DNA of 64,000 nt from Gilichinskyi gelida (lineage in GTDB: Bacteria > Acidobacteriota > Thermoanaerobaculia > Gp7-AA8). The notes beneath the pieces were generated by a model, which was not told where the DNA came from, made no database searches, and saw only the letters and a list, made by a program, of their open reading frames with translations. The DNA is taken from positions 610,938-674,937 of the forward strand of contig JBBPII010000001.1 in assembly GCA_038040385.1 (NCBI GenBank), given 5' to 3'. Of the stretch, positions 43,346 through 51,817 are shown piece by piece (the first letter of the stretch is position 1; every line of letters begins with the position of its first letter). The translations under genes and the position numbers were made by a program.

Positions 43346-44887
43346 GTGCGATCCTGCCGGCACGATCGGCGCGTGGGTTGCGCTGAGGATCGTGGCGTTC
43401 GGAATGGCCGAGGTCATCATCAGCGCCTCCAGGCCGGTCTCGATCGTGGCGAACGGCGTGCAGCGGCTGTCGGCCGCGAGGTCGACGGTGGTGATGCGCA
43501 GTCGCAGATCGATGTCGCCCGCCACCGGCGGACAGTACGCCAGCGTGCCGACACGCGCCGCGATTCCACCTTCCGCCCGGATCGGTTGCAGGATCTGGTG
43601 AACGTGAATCAGGGGCACGGTGATGTCGACGGAGGTCTCATGCGCCGTCATCCGCGCGCCGTCGAGCGCGCCCATTGAGATGAGGCGGGCGAATTGCGTG
43701 ATGGTTTCCGCCGCAAAGTCGCGGGCGACGATGAACTTCATTTCGCCGCTGCTGCTGCGCAGGATGAAGTGGTCGCTGCCGAATAGGACCGTCGAGCGCT
43801 GGGCGAGCAGCGTCGCGGTCGGCCGCACGAACTCCGGATCGTCGAGGCCGAGAAAGATCGAGGCCATCGAGTCGACGTTTTCTTTGGTCGGATTGTCGTA
43901 GACGCTGACGATCTCGTACTTGTGCGACTTGTACAGCGGTTCGCCCGCCACGCTGGTGAACCGGTCGACGCGCGTCAGCCCCACGCCGGCCATCGGGTTG
44001 GTGGCCTTGGCGCGGAAGATGTCCTTGTTGGTCGTCGTGTCGCGCAGAATCAGCTCGCTGGCGAACGGGTGGAGGTGCACCGCGGCGTAGTGCATCCGTG
44101 TGTCGAACGGCAGGTTCATGAACCAGGTGACGTCGCTGTGGTTGACCTGCCGGCCCGGAGGCACGATCCAGTGCCCGGTCAATTTCCGCCCCTGCGGGTC
44201 GACGTAGTCGGCCGAGGAGGCGGTGCCGTTGGGCGCGCGCGCGCCGAGGAGACAGCTCGTGCCGGTGTGCGTGCCGCCCGCGGCCGCGGCGCCCGACGCC
44301 GAAGGCATCGACGCCAGGGCGAGCTTGTTGTCGAGCTGCACCATCCCCGACGCGCCCACGTTGAACAGCGGCTTGATCGGAGGGTTGGCGTCGCGGTCGC
44401 GGATGTAATTGATGGTCACGCGATGCCGCACCTTCATGTTCTTCGGGTTGTCGATGTTGAGGTTGAGCACCTGCGTGAAGAGCAACAGCGGCTCATTCGA
44501 GGCGATGGGGAAGCCGTAGCCGGGCGGCACTTTCGCCGACAGCATCCCCTGCGAGAGCGTGATCAGGCGCGAGCCGACGGGGCGTTTGAGGTCGAAGAGC
44601 GCCTGGTGGTAGGTGGGATCGAGGTCGACGTTGACGTGGCACATCAACTCGGCGAGCTGAGGGGTGGAGCCGTCTTCGCTGACCATCTCCGTCCGGATGC
44701 CGGTGATCCACAGCAGCTCCGGGTTGCGCTTATCGCCGAGGTTGATCTTCTGGACGCTGGACGGCCCTTCCATGGAGCGGTATTTCTTGTCGATGGTGTA
44801 GACCTGCGACAGGACGCGGTGATTCTGCGTCGGTGTGCCCGAGGGGGCGATGGTCGCGGCCAGCAGGAAGGGGAGGATCAGGTTCAT
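43343..44887 (-). CDS. Secreted protein, possibly copper monooxygenase (PHM)-like
   Basis: A 514-residue exported protein (signal NLILPFLLAATIAPSG). The C-terminal half is beta-rich with FDTRMHYAAVHLHPFASELI (an HxH pair) and, about 70 residues later, KEYEIVSVYDN-like then VDSMASIFLGL containing a Met. The order His-x-His followed by a distant Met on a jelly-roll resembles the CuM site of peptidylglycine monooxygenase-type enzymes, but I cannot align the whole domain, so this is a hypothesis. The middle has Ala/Gly-rich linker sequence (PSASGAAAAGGTHTG). Its stop is provided by a palindromic repeat. The start ATG 44887 precedes the signal peptide. Confidence 0.6.
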   Translation of the reverse strand: MNLILPFLLAATIAPSGTPTQNHRVLSQVYTIDKKYRSMEGPSSVQKINLGDKRNPELLWITGIRTEMVSEDGSTPQLAELMCHVNVDLDPTYHQALFDLKRPVGSRLITLSQGMLSAKVPPGYGFPIASNEPLLLFTQVLNLNIDNPKNMKVRHRVTINYIRDRDANPPIKPLFNVGASGMVQLDNKLALASMPSASGAAAAGGTHTGTSCLLGARAPNGTASSADYVDPQGRKLTGHWIVPPGRQVNHSDVTWFMNLPFDTRMHYAAVHLHPFASELILRDTTTNKDIFRAKATNPMAGVGLTRVDRFTSVAGEPLYKSHKYEIVSVYDNPTKENVDSMASIFLGLDDPEFVRPTATLLAQRSTVLFGSDHFILRSSSGEMKFIVARDFAAETITQFARLISMGALDGARMTAHETSVDITVPLIHVHQILQPIRAEGGIAARVGTLAYCPPVAGDIDLRLRITTVDLAADSRCTPFATIETGLEALMMTSAIPNATILSATHAPIVPAGSH

Positions 44888-44913
44888 GCAGATAAGGTTA
44901 CCGCGACATCCCC

Positions 44914-45357
44914 CTAACCACGAAACCGCGCAACCAATTGCGCAATCGCCGCCCCCGCGACGTCGATCATCACGTCCCATGGCGTCCCGCCGCGCGAGGG
45001 CACGAAGAACTGGTGCCACTCGTCCAGGATGGCCAGAGCTGCCGCGAGCGCGACCGCCGACATCGCCCACCGTCGCTGCCACCCCGCCGCGCCCGCTCGG
45101 ACAGCGCGAAAGAAGAGCGCGCCGGCGATGAAATACCCAGTCAGATGCGCAGTCTTCCGCACCAGGAAGTGGAGAAGGTCGAACTGGCGCGGGGGGAGGG
45201 GATGGCCAACGACGCGGATGATGAGCTCGCCGATCCAGTCGGCGCTGTGCGCGGTGGAGAACGCGTCGCCCGAGACCGATAGCACCAACGCCGCCCAAAG
45301 CGCCGCTGGCAGCCAGTAGACGAGAATGACTCGCCCCTTATAATCATCGCTACTCAT
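44914..45357 (-). CDS. VanZ-like membrane protein
   Basis: A 147-residue protein of the VanZ family. It has four hydrophobic segments, and the family hallmark is the RKTAHLTGYFIAGALFFRAV block with a following LDEWHQFFVPSRGGTPWDVMIDVAGA motif (DE.HQ and DV..N/D...). Function in the family is poorly defined; some members alter glycopeptide sensitivity. It is divergent from the FHA-PP2C gene with only 15 bases between start codons, so the promoter of the latter lies inside this coding sequence. Confidence 0.88.
   Translation of the reverse strand: MSSDDYKGRVILVYWLPAALWAALVLSVSGDAFSTAHSADWIGELIIRVVGHPLPPRQFDLLHFLVRKTAHLTGYFIAGALFFRAVRAGAAGWQRRWAMSAVALAAALAILDEWHQFFVPSRGGTPWDVMIDVAGAAIAQLVARFRG
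45317..45344 (+). promoter_or_regulatory. Candidate promoter of the FHA-GAF-PP2C gene
   Basis: A perfect -10 box TATAAT lies at 45339-45344, with TAGACG 16 bases upstream as a moderate -35. The start codon is 29 bases downstream. The whole promoter lies inside the 5' coding part of the divergent VanZ gene. Confidence 0.5.
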
Positions 45358-45372
45358 TCGAGAGAGCTTACC

Positions 45373-47001
45373 GTGCCCGAAACGACGAAAAATCGCGTGC
45401 GGTTCACGGTGTACCAGCCCGGCCTAGCGCCGCAGCAGGTCACCTTACCGGATCATGGCCTGATCACGCTCGGCCGCGCCTCGGAGTGCACGATCCCCAT
45501 CAAGGATCGCTTCCTCTCTCGCCGGCACGCGGAGATCGCCTTCGACCGCGGGCGGTGGTACGTCCGCGACTGCGGCAGCGTCAACGGCACGCTGCTCAAC
45601 GGGATGAAGATCATCGAGCCGTCGCCCTTGCGCGCCGGCGACCGCATCGCCCTCGGCGACAGCGAGATCGTCTTCCACGCCGACGAGTCGACCTCGCAGC
45701 TCATCGCCGTCGACAGCGACTCGCACGCCACGAACATGGCCATCGCCGTCGACGATGACAGCCGTGACGGCGAGCGCTCCGCGATCCTCACCTCGCTGGC
45801 GCTGGAGTTCCTCGCCGACCGGCCGATGGAGGATCTGTTCGAATTCATTCTCGACCGCGTGGTGGGCCTCCTGCATCCGTCGCGCGCGGCGATCGCGCTC
45901 CTGGCGACCGACCGGCGCTCGTTCTCCAGCGTGCGGTTGCGGCGTCAGGACGTCTCCGACCCCGAGGACCTCACCATCAGCAAAACGCTGCTGCGCGAGG
46001 TCATCGACGGGCGGAAGGTCGTCTCCTACTTCGACACCGATCAGGACCAGGCCCTGGCGCGCGCGGCGTCGATCATCGCCCAGCACATCCGCTCCGCGGT
46101 CTGCGCGCCGCTGGTGGTCAGCGACGCGGTCCTCGGCGTCCTCTACATCGACTACGTCTCCAACCGCGGCGTGGTGGGGGAGGACGACGTGCGGCTGATG
46201 GCGCAGATCGCCCGCTTCGCGGCGGTGACCCTCGAGCGCACGCGCCTGCGCGAGGAGGCGGTGGCCAAGGCGGTCCTCGACGAAGAGCTGCGCACTGCGT
46301 ACACCATCCAGAGCCGCCTGCTGCCGGCGTCGCTGCCGCAGCTCGACAGCTACGTGTTCGCCGGCTGCAACCGGCCGTGCAAGACCGTCAGCGGCGACTA
46401 CTACGACGTGGTGGTGCGGCCCGACGGGCGGATCTACTTCGTGATCGCCGACGTGAGCGGGAAGGGGATCACCGCCGCGCTGGTGATGTCGAGCGTGGCG
46501 ACGGCGTTCAACATCTTCACCCGCAGCGATCCGAAGCCGTCGGAGCTGCTGCGCGAGATCAACGCCACGCTGGCGCCGAAGACGGCGCCGACCAAGTTCG
46601 TCACAGCGGTGGTAGGGGTGCTCGATCCGGGCAGCGGCGTCATCGAATTCGCCAACGCCGGGCACGTCGCGCCGCTCGTCGTGTCACGCGGCGGCGTCGA
46701 GGCGCTGCGCATGACCGACATCGTGGTGGGCATCATGCCGCACGCCGAGTACCGCGATCAGTCCATCGCCCTGCAAGCCGGCGATTCGCTGGTGCTCTTC
46801 ACCGACGGCGTGACCGAGGCGGAGAACGCCGAGGAGTCGCAGCTCGGGCTCGATCCCATCCTTACTCTCCTCGGCACCATGCACGGCATTCATGCGGCGA
46901 GCCTTCTCGACGCCATCGACACGCACGTGTACGAGCACATCGGCAACATCCCCGCGGGGGACGATGTGACGATGCTCGCGGTCACCAGGTTGGCGGGATG
47001 A
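45373..47001 (+). CDS. FHA-GAF-SpoIIE/PP2C serine phosphatase
   Basis: A 542-residue cytosolic signalling protein. The N-terminal FHA domain (about 25-100) reads LITLGRASECTIPIKDRFLS then RDCGSVNGTLLNGMKI and should bind a phosphothreonine. A GAF domain occupies about 140-295 (VICAPL-like VCAPLVVSDAVLGVLYIDYV). The PP2C/SpoIIE domain starts near 310 with TIQSRLLPASLPQL, followed by SGDYYDVVV, FVIADVSGKGITAALVMS and SLVLFTDGVTEAENAEES, with the metal-binding Asp residues intact. It resembles RsbU-like regulators that dephosphorylate anti-sigma-antagonists. GTG start with GAGAG upstream. Confidence 0.93.
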   Translation: MPETTKNRVRFTVYQPGLAPQQVTLPDHGLITLGRASECTIPIKDRFLSRRHAEIAFDRGRWYVRDCGSVNGTLLNGMKIIEPSPLRAGDRIALGDSEIVFHADESTSQLIAVDSDSHATNMAIAVDDDSRDGERSAILTSLALEFLADRPMEDLFEFILDRVVGLLHPSRAAIALLATDRRSFSSVRLRRQDVSDPEDLTISKTLLREVIDGRKVVSYFDTDQDQALARAASIIAQHIRSAVCAPLVVSDAVLGVLYIDYVSNRGVVGEDDVRLMAQIARFAAVTLERTRLREEAVAKAVLDEELRTAYTIQSRLLPASLPQLDSYVFAGCNRPCKTVSGDYYDVVVRPDGRIYFVIADVSGKGITAALVMSSVATAFNIFTRSDPKPSELLREINATLAPKTAPTKFVTAVVGVLDPGSGVIEFANAGHVAPLVVSRGGVEALRMTDIVVGIMPHAEYRDQSIALQAGDSLVLFTDGVTEAENAEESQLGLDPILTLLGTMHGIHAASLLDAIDTHVYEHIGNIPAGDDVTMLAVTRLAG

Positions 47002-47015
47002 TGGGATGACGGGAT

Positions 47016-47080
47016 GTAGGGGCGCGCAGTAGCGCGCCCGGCACCCTGGGAGTTGCGGGCGCGCTGCTGCGCGCCCCTAC
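47016..47080. repeat. Palindromic element, GTAGGGGCGCGC family, supplying a stop codon
   Basis: GTAGGGGCGCGCAGTAGCGC pairs with GCGCTGCTGCGCGCCCCTAC. It separates convergent genes and its right end contains the minus-strand stop codon (47077-47079) of the small secreted protein. Confidence 0.8.
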
Positions 47081-47409
47081 CGCGCCGCCCTCGTCTTCGC
47101 CCCCCGCGGCTGCAGCCCCGATTTGTATCCCTCGGACTGCGGCATCAGTGAGACGGTCACGCTGCCGAAGTCGTCGGTCGGGCCGCTCTGCGGCAGGTTG
47201 ATGAGGCTGTCGCCGACGCTGATGGTCGTCGACCCAGGCTCGGCAACCAGCTCGATCGATCCCGACGCGCCGGTCCGGTACTCCTCGCCGGCGTAGCGGA
47301 TGATCGAGTGGGGCGGCGCCGCCACGCGATAGCTGACGATGGCCACGCTCGGCCGCGCCGTAAGGGCGATGGCGAGCGAGAGAAAGAACACGTTCATACA
47401 ACGTGACAT
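47077..47409 (-). CDS. Small secreted protein, unknown function
   Basis: A 110-residue protein (or 106 from the second ATG at 47397) with signal peptide NVFFLSLAIALTARPSVA. The mature part is beta-rich (SIELVAEPGSTTISVGDSLI, FGSVTVSLMP) and ends in a basic tail KTRAAR. No family recognised. The stop lies in a palindromic repeat. It is in the same direction as hutH, which lies upstream by 21 bases. Confidence 0.65.
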   Translation of the reverse strand: MSRCMNVFFLSLAIALTARPSVAIVSYRVAAPPHSIIRYAGEEYRTGASGSIELVAEPGSTTISVGDSLINLPQSGPTDDFGSVTVSLMPQSEGYKSGLQPRGAKTRAAR

Positions 47410-47430
47410 CTCAAGAGTCGCGCCAGGTTA

Positions 47431-49113
47431 TTAGGCGAATTTGGAACGCAAACGCCGGATGTCGTCGCTCAGCGGCCGGTCGCCCAGAAGCGGCTCGACG
47501 GTCTGGCGGACCGAACGGTAGAGCTCGGCGCTGCCGCGGCCCAGCCACTCGGCGATGACGCCCGCCCGCCCGCGCACGGCGTCGTCGAACGCCACCGCCT
47601 GCGCCTCGGCCGTGTCGATGTCGTGGGCTTCCTGTACGCCTTCGAGCATCGCCACCCGCCAATCCACCGCCTGCGCGGTCACCATCAACTCGATAGCCAG
47701 CACGTTCTGGGCGTTGAAGAGGATGGTGCGCATCTTCCGCGCCGCGTGCGTCGACATCGACACATGATCCTCGGCATTCGCGCCGGTAGGAATCGAGTCG
47801 ACCGAGGCCGGGTGGGCCAGGACCTTGTTCTCCGAGACCAGCGACGCCGCGGTGTACTGCGCGATCATCAGCCCAGAGTTCACGCCAGGGCGGACGGTGA
47901 GGTTGGGGGGGAGGCCGCGATTGGTGTCGGCGTCGAGCAGCATCTGCGTGCGGCGCTCGGAAATGTTTGCCAGCTCGGCGAGGGCGATGCCGAGGAAGTC
48001 GGCGGCGAGGGCGATCGGCTGACCGTGAAAGTTGCCGGCGGAGTAGGCCAGGCGATTCTCGCCGCGATACGACTCCGGCCAGTTGCCGCGGAAGTTGAGG
48101 TCGAACGGCGGGTCGCCATCGGGGAAGAAAAGGGGATTGTCGGTGGCGGCGTTGATCTCGCGCTCAGCGATCAGGCGGGCGAAGCGAATCGCGTCGCGCG
48201 ACGCGCCGTGCACCTGCGGCGCGCAGCGCAGCGAGTAGGGGTCCTGCACCGCCGCGAGGCGCTCGGCGAGGCGGCTGCCTTCGAGCGCCTCGCGCATCCG
48301 CGCGGCGCTGTGCATCTGCCCGGTGTGGCCGCGCGCCGCGTGGACCTTGGCGTCGAGGGCCCGCGTGCAGCCGCACATGGCCTCGAGCGTCAGCGCGGCG
48401 CCGGCGTCGGCGAGGTCGGCGAGGCGCTCCGCATCGTGCACGCCGAGGGCGAGCATGGAGGCGGAGAAGTTGACGCCGTTGACCAGCGCGAGCCCCTCCT
48501 TGAACGTCGGCGTCACGCCAAGATCGAGCTCCGTGGCTGACCGCAATTTCCGCTCATCGCAAAAATAGAACCGCCCCACTCCCAGAAGCGTCGCGAAGGT
48601 ATGTGACAGCGGTGCGAGATCGCCGCTCGCGCCGACCGAGCCGCGCAGCGGGACCAGCGGGATGATGCCGCGGTTGAGCATGGACTCGATCGCTTCGGTC
48701 AGCACGCGCCGCACGCCCGAGTGTCCCTGCAGAAACGCGTTGAGGCGTGTGGCCAGCACGGCGCGGACGACTTCGGCCGGAAAGTAGTTCGCCAGGTCGT
48801 CGGGATCGTCGTTCTCGCCGACGCCGGCGCAATGCGACAGCAGCAGGTTGCGCTGCAGTTGCTCCAGGTCGTTCGGCGCGATCGGTTTGTCCTTGAACTC
48901 GCCGAAGCCGGTGGTGACGCCATACTCGGTCGGCGCCGGCTCTCCCGCCTCCCACGCGCGGCGGTACTCCTCCACGGTGCGGGCGATGATGGCCTCGGCG
49001 GCGGCGACGCGTGCGTCGGTCGACGGATCGCGCCGGACTTTGACCGACGGATCGCGCGCGATCTGCACGAGCTGCTCGATGGTGAGGGAGTAGCCGTCGA
49101 GGGTGATCATCAT
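47431..49113 (-). CDS. hutH: Histidine ammonia-lyase
   Basis: A 560-residue MIO-dependent lyase that deaminates histidine to urocanate. The MIO-forming Ala-Ser-Gly is in LRGSVGASGDLAPLSH. The SHCAGVGE block near residue 100 has the Ser-His pair typical of histidine rather than phenylalanine/tyrosine enzymes. YSAGNFHGQPIA and QYTAASLVSENKVLAHPASV are further family blocks. It is somewhat longer than the usual 510 residues, mainly at the N-terminus. Other hut genes are absent, so it may feed a partial histidine catabolic or signalling route. Two ATGs in tandem are possible starts. Confidence 0.92.
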   Translation of the reverse strand: MMITLDGYSLTIEQLVQIARDPSVKVRRDPSTDARVAAAEAIIARTVEEYRRAWEAGEPAPTEYGVTTGFGEFKDKPIAPNDLEQLQRNLLLSHCAGVGENDDPDDLANYFPAEVVRAVLATRLNAFLQGHSGVRRVLTEAIESMLNRGIIPLVPLRGSVGASGDLAPLSHTFATLLGVGRFYFCDERKLRSATELDLGVTPTFKEGLALVNGVNFSASMLALGVHDAERLADLADAGAALTLEAMCGCTRALDAKVHAARGHTGQMHSAARMREALEGSRLAERLAAVQDPYSLRCAPQVHGASRDAIRFARLIAEREINAATDNPLFFPDGDPPFDLNFRGNWPESYRGENRLAYSAGNFHGQPIALAADFLGIALAELANISERRTQMLLDADTNRGLPPNLTVRPGVNSGLMIAQYTAASLVSENKVLAHPASVDSIPTGANAEDHVSMSTHAARKMRTILFNAQNVLAIELMVTAQAVDWRVAMLEGVQEAHDIDTAEAQAVAFDDAVRGRAGVIAEWLGRGSAELYRSVRQTVEPLLGDRPLSDDIRRLRSKFA

Positions 49114-49119
49114 TCAAAT

Positions 49120-49222
49120 GTCATCCCGAGCGTGAGCGAGGGACCTGGGGGCCGGGTGGCGCTCGACGGATTAATCAGCGCGCCACCCGCACCCCAGGTC
49201 CCTCGCTCACGCTCGGGATGAC
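49120..49222. repeat. Long palindromic element, GTCATCCCGAGCGTGAGCGAGG family
   Basis: Arms GTCATCCCGAGCGTGAGCGA and TCGCTCACGCTCGGGATGAC match perfectly, followed by GGGACCTGGGG / CCCCAGGTCCC and GGGTGGCGC / GCGCCACCC stems. It fills the hutH-hisS gap on the same strand. Confidence 0.85.
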
Positions 49223-49235
49223 GCATGGAAGGATC

Positions 49236-50666
49236 TCACGGCGCATCGATCTCCGCGAGCAAGTTCCGGATGCCCTCGACCAACTCCCCGCGCGGAATGG
49301 TGGTCTGCCCCGGCCGCTGCGCGATCCACGCGCTGCGATCGCCGAGCTGTCCCGACTTCGCGCGCCCAACGGCCATGTTCTTCACCGTCACGATGCCCTG
49401 TTGCTTCTCGTTCGTTCCGTACAGGATGGCCAGCGGGATCTCGTACTGGTCGGCGTACTTCAACTGCTTGCCGGGGCCTTTGGCCATGCCGATGTAGAGC
49501 TCCGTCGGGATGCCGGCGCGGCGGAGCTCCCAGGTGATCTGCAGGTAGTCGCCGGCCAGCGCGGGGTCCATGTTCGTGACCAGCACGCGCGCCGTCGCTT
49601 TGCGCTTGTTGATGCGGCCCAGGTGGTCGAGCGCGGCGAGGAGGCGGTCGACGCCCATCGACGCTCCCACGGCCGGGATGGCTTCGCCGGTGAAGCGCTT
49701 GACCAGATCGTCGTACCGCCCGCCGCCGAAGACGGAGCCGAACTGCGGCAGGTCGGGGAGGATGGCTTCGAAGACCGGACCGGTGTAGTAGGCGAGGCCG
49801 CGGGCGATGGAGAGGTCGAGCGCGACGCGGTCATCGCCGTAGCCGAGGGCGTAGAGGTGGTTGGAGATCCGCTCCACGACGTCGATCTGCGCCGGGGCGT
49901 GTGCCAGTGGGGAGAAGAGGTCGCGCAGCTTGGCGATGACCTCGCGGCGCGAGTCGGCCTTGATGTCCAGAAATAGTACTATTCGTACTATTTGGCTCTC
50001 GGAGAGTCCGAGGCCGCGGATGGTGTCGCCCGACTCGTCCTTGTAGCCGCTCATCAGCTCCAGCTTCACCTTCTCGATCCCGACTTTGTCCAGCTTGTCG
50101 AGGACGCGGAAGACGTCGACGGACTGGGCGTGCTCGATCTCCGCGAAGTCGAGCAGCAGGTTGAGCATGGCCCGGCTGGAGAAGCGCACCAGGTAGCGTT
50201 CGACGTTCAGCGCCTGGAGCGTGTCCGCCATGCCCGCCAGGATCTCGGTGTCGGCGATCTCGGACTCCGTGCCGACCGAATCGAGATCGAACTGCGTGAA
50301 CTCGCGATATCGCCCCTTGTCGGGTTTGTCGGCGCGCCAGACGGGGGAGACCTGGTAGCGGCGGAACGGGCGCGGCAGCTCGGCGTACTGCGCGATGACG
50401 CGCGCCAGCGGGACGGTCAGGTCGAAGCGGAGGCCGAGCGCTTCGTTCTCCGGGTTGGTGACCCGGAAGATCGACTGCTGCGCCTCCTGCCCGGCGCTGC
50501 CGGAGAGGACGTCGAGGTATTCGATGGCCGGGGTGTTGAGGGGGACGAAGCCGTAAAGCTCGTAGACGTCGCGGATGGTGTCGATCATCGACTGCCGCGC
50601 GAGCATCTGGTCGGGGAGGAGGTCGCGGAGGCCGCGGCTGAGGCGGGGTTCGACGGTTTCGGTCAT
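49236..50666 (-). CDS. hisS: Histidine-tRNA ligase (unusual motif 2 type)
   Basis: A 476-residue class II synthetase. Motif 1 region PRLSRGLRDLLPDQMLARQS, histidine-binding RGLAYYTGPVFEAI and motif 3 GASMGVDRLLAAL are present, and a C-terminal anticodon domain follows (RVLVTNMD... YEIPLAILYG). Motif 2 reads VWRADKPDKGRYREFTQFDL, not the common FRxERPQKGRYRQFHQ. This variant resembles the alphaproteobacterial type that reads tRNA-His lacking G-1 and having A73, which is what the tRNA 12 bases upstream shows. ATG 50666 is used. Confidence 0.94.
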   Translation of the reverse strand: MTETVEPRLSRGLRDLLPDQMLARQSMIDTIRDVYELYGFVPLNTPAIEYLDVLSGSAGQEAQQSIFRVTNPENEALGLRFDLTVPLARVIAQYAELPRPFRRYQVSPVWRADKPDKGRYREFTQFDLDSVGTESEIADTEILAGMADTLQALNVERYLVRFSSRAMLNLLLDFAEIEHAQSVDVFRVLDKLDKVGIEKVKLELMSGYKDESGDTIRGLGLSESQIVRIVLFLDIKADSRREVIAKLRDLFSPLAHAPAQIDVVERISNHLYALGYGDDRVALDLSIARGLAYYTGPVFEAILPDLPQFGSVFGGGRYDDLVKRFTGEAIPAVGASMGVDRLLAALDHLGRINKRKATARVLVTNMDPALAGDYLQITWELRRAGIPTELYIGMAKGPGKQLKYADQYEIPLAILYGTNEKQQGIVTVKNMAVGRAKSGQLGDRSAWIAQRPGQTTIPRGELVEGIRNLLAEIDAP

Positions 50667-50678
50667 GCGGTGGGAGTT

Positions 50679-50755
50679 TGGTACCGGGGGCCGGCTTCGA
50701 ACCGGCGACCCCCAGATCCACAATCTGGTGCTCTAACCAACTGAGCTACCCCGGC
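50679..50755 (-). tRNA. tRNA-His (anticodon GTG)
   Basis: Minus-strand cloverleaf of 77 bases including encoded CCA. The acceptor stem is GCCGGGG / CCCCGGT (with a G1-T72 pair), D-arm GCTCAGTTGGTTAGAGC, anticodon stem CCAGA-TTGTGGA-TCTGG with GTG, variable loop GGGTC and T-arm GCCGG-TTCGAAG-CCGGC. The discriminator is A73 and the base before position 1 is T, so the canonical G-1:C73 pair is absent. Its 3' end lies 12 bases before the hisS ATG in the same orientation. Confidence 0.93.
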
Positions 50756-50825
50756 ACGGTGGCGCATGATACACGCTGAGGGCGCCAGTCCAGAACGCGG
50801 GAGGGAGGCGGGGCATTCTCGCGCG

Positions 50826-51767
50826 TTACACCGCCGCCATCAACAGATCCGCGAACCACCCCCGCGCGTCGGTCCATCGCCGCTCGATGCGGAAGCCGGC
50901 CCGCGCGGCGAGGGCGTCGAGCGTCGCGTCGTCGTACTTATGCGAATTCTCGGTGTGGATCGACTCGCCCTCCTCGAAGGTCGCGCTGAAGTCGCCGATG
51001 CGCACCGTTTGGGTGCGGCGGCTGACGAGGTGCATTTCGATGCGCCCCTTGTCCTCGTCGTAGAAGGCGCGGTGGGCGAACGTTCGGAGGTCGAACTCGC
51101 CGCCCAGCTCGCGATTGATGCGGGCGAGCAGGTTGAGATTGAACGCGGCGGTGACGCCCAGCGCGTCGTCGTACGCCGGCTCGAGGATCTCGCGTGGCTT
51201 CTGGAGGTCGGCGCCGAGGAACAGGGCGTCGCCGGGGGCGAGCAGCGTGCGCAGCGAGGCCAGCATGGCCACCGCGGTGTCGAGGTCGAGATTGCCGATG
51301 CTCGATCCGAGGAAGAGCACGATGGTGCGCTGGTCGGAGTCGGGGACGACGATGTCGCCGAGGGCGGCGGCGGGATCGCGAAAATCCGCGCGGACGGCGT
51401 GAATCATCAAGCTGGGGAACTCGTCGAGCAGCCGCTGGGAGCTCGACTCGAGGATGCCGGCGTCCACGTCGACGGGGATGTACTCCAGCTCGTCCTGCCG
51501 CGCCAGGATGGCCTCGATGAGCAGGCGCGACTTGCGCGCGCTGCCGCTGCCGAGCTCCACCAGCCGCGCCGTTTCGCCGAACGCGGCGGCGATCTCGTCG
51601 GCGTGCTCGGTGAGGATCTCCGTCTCGGCGCGGGTGACGTAGTACTCCGGCAGCTCGCAGATCGCGTTGAAGAGCGCTGAGCCGAGGGCGTCGTAGAAGT
51701 AATGGGGGAGCAGAAACTTCGGCTTCGCCGAGAGCCCGCGCCTCACATCCTCGGCGAACTGTTCCAC
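50826..51767 (-). CDS. egtD: EgtD-like histidine N-alpha-methyltransferase
   Basis: A 313-residue SAM-dependent methyltransferase of the EgtD family, which trimethylates histidine to hercynine, the first step to ergothioneine. Evidence: LPHYFYDALGSALFNAICEL and EYYVTRAETEIL (substrate lid), motif I VELGSGSARKSRLLIEA, IPVDVDAGIL, FLGSSIGNL (Asn contacting histidine), the LEPAYDDALGVTAAFNLNLL block and a C-terminal GESIHTENSHKY. It starts at GTG with TACAAT 8 bases before, suggesting a nearly leaderless transcript. EgtB and other ergothioneine genes are not nearby, so hercynine could be the end product here. Confidence 0.88.
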   Translation of the reverse strand: MEQFAEDVRRGLSAKPKFLLPHYFYDALGSALFNAICELPEYYVTRAETEILTEHADEIAAAFGETARLVELGSGSARKSRLLIEAILARQDELEYIPVDVDAGILESSSQRLLDEFPSLMIHAVRADFRDPAAALGDIVVPDSDQRTIVLFLGSSIGNLDLDTAVAMLASLRTLLAPGDALFLGADLQKPREILEPAYDDALGVTAAFNLNLLARINRELGGEFDLRTFAHRAFYDEDKGRIEMHLVSRRTQTVRIGDFSATFEEGESIHTENSHKYDDATLDALAARAGFRIERRWTDARGWFADLLMAAV

Positions 51768-51817
51768 GCGCGGATTGTATTGGCAGATTATTTGTACCGC
51801 CAGACGATCCAGCAGGG

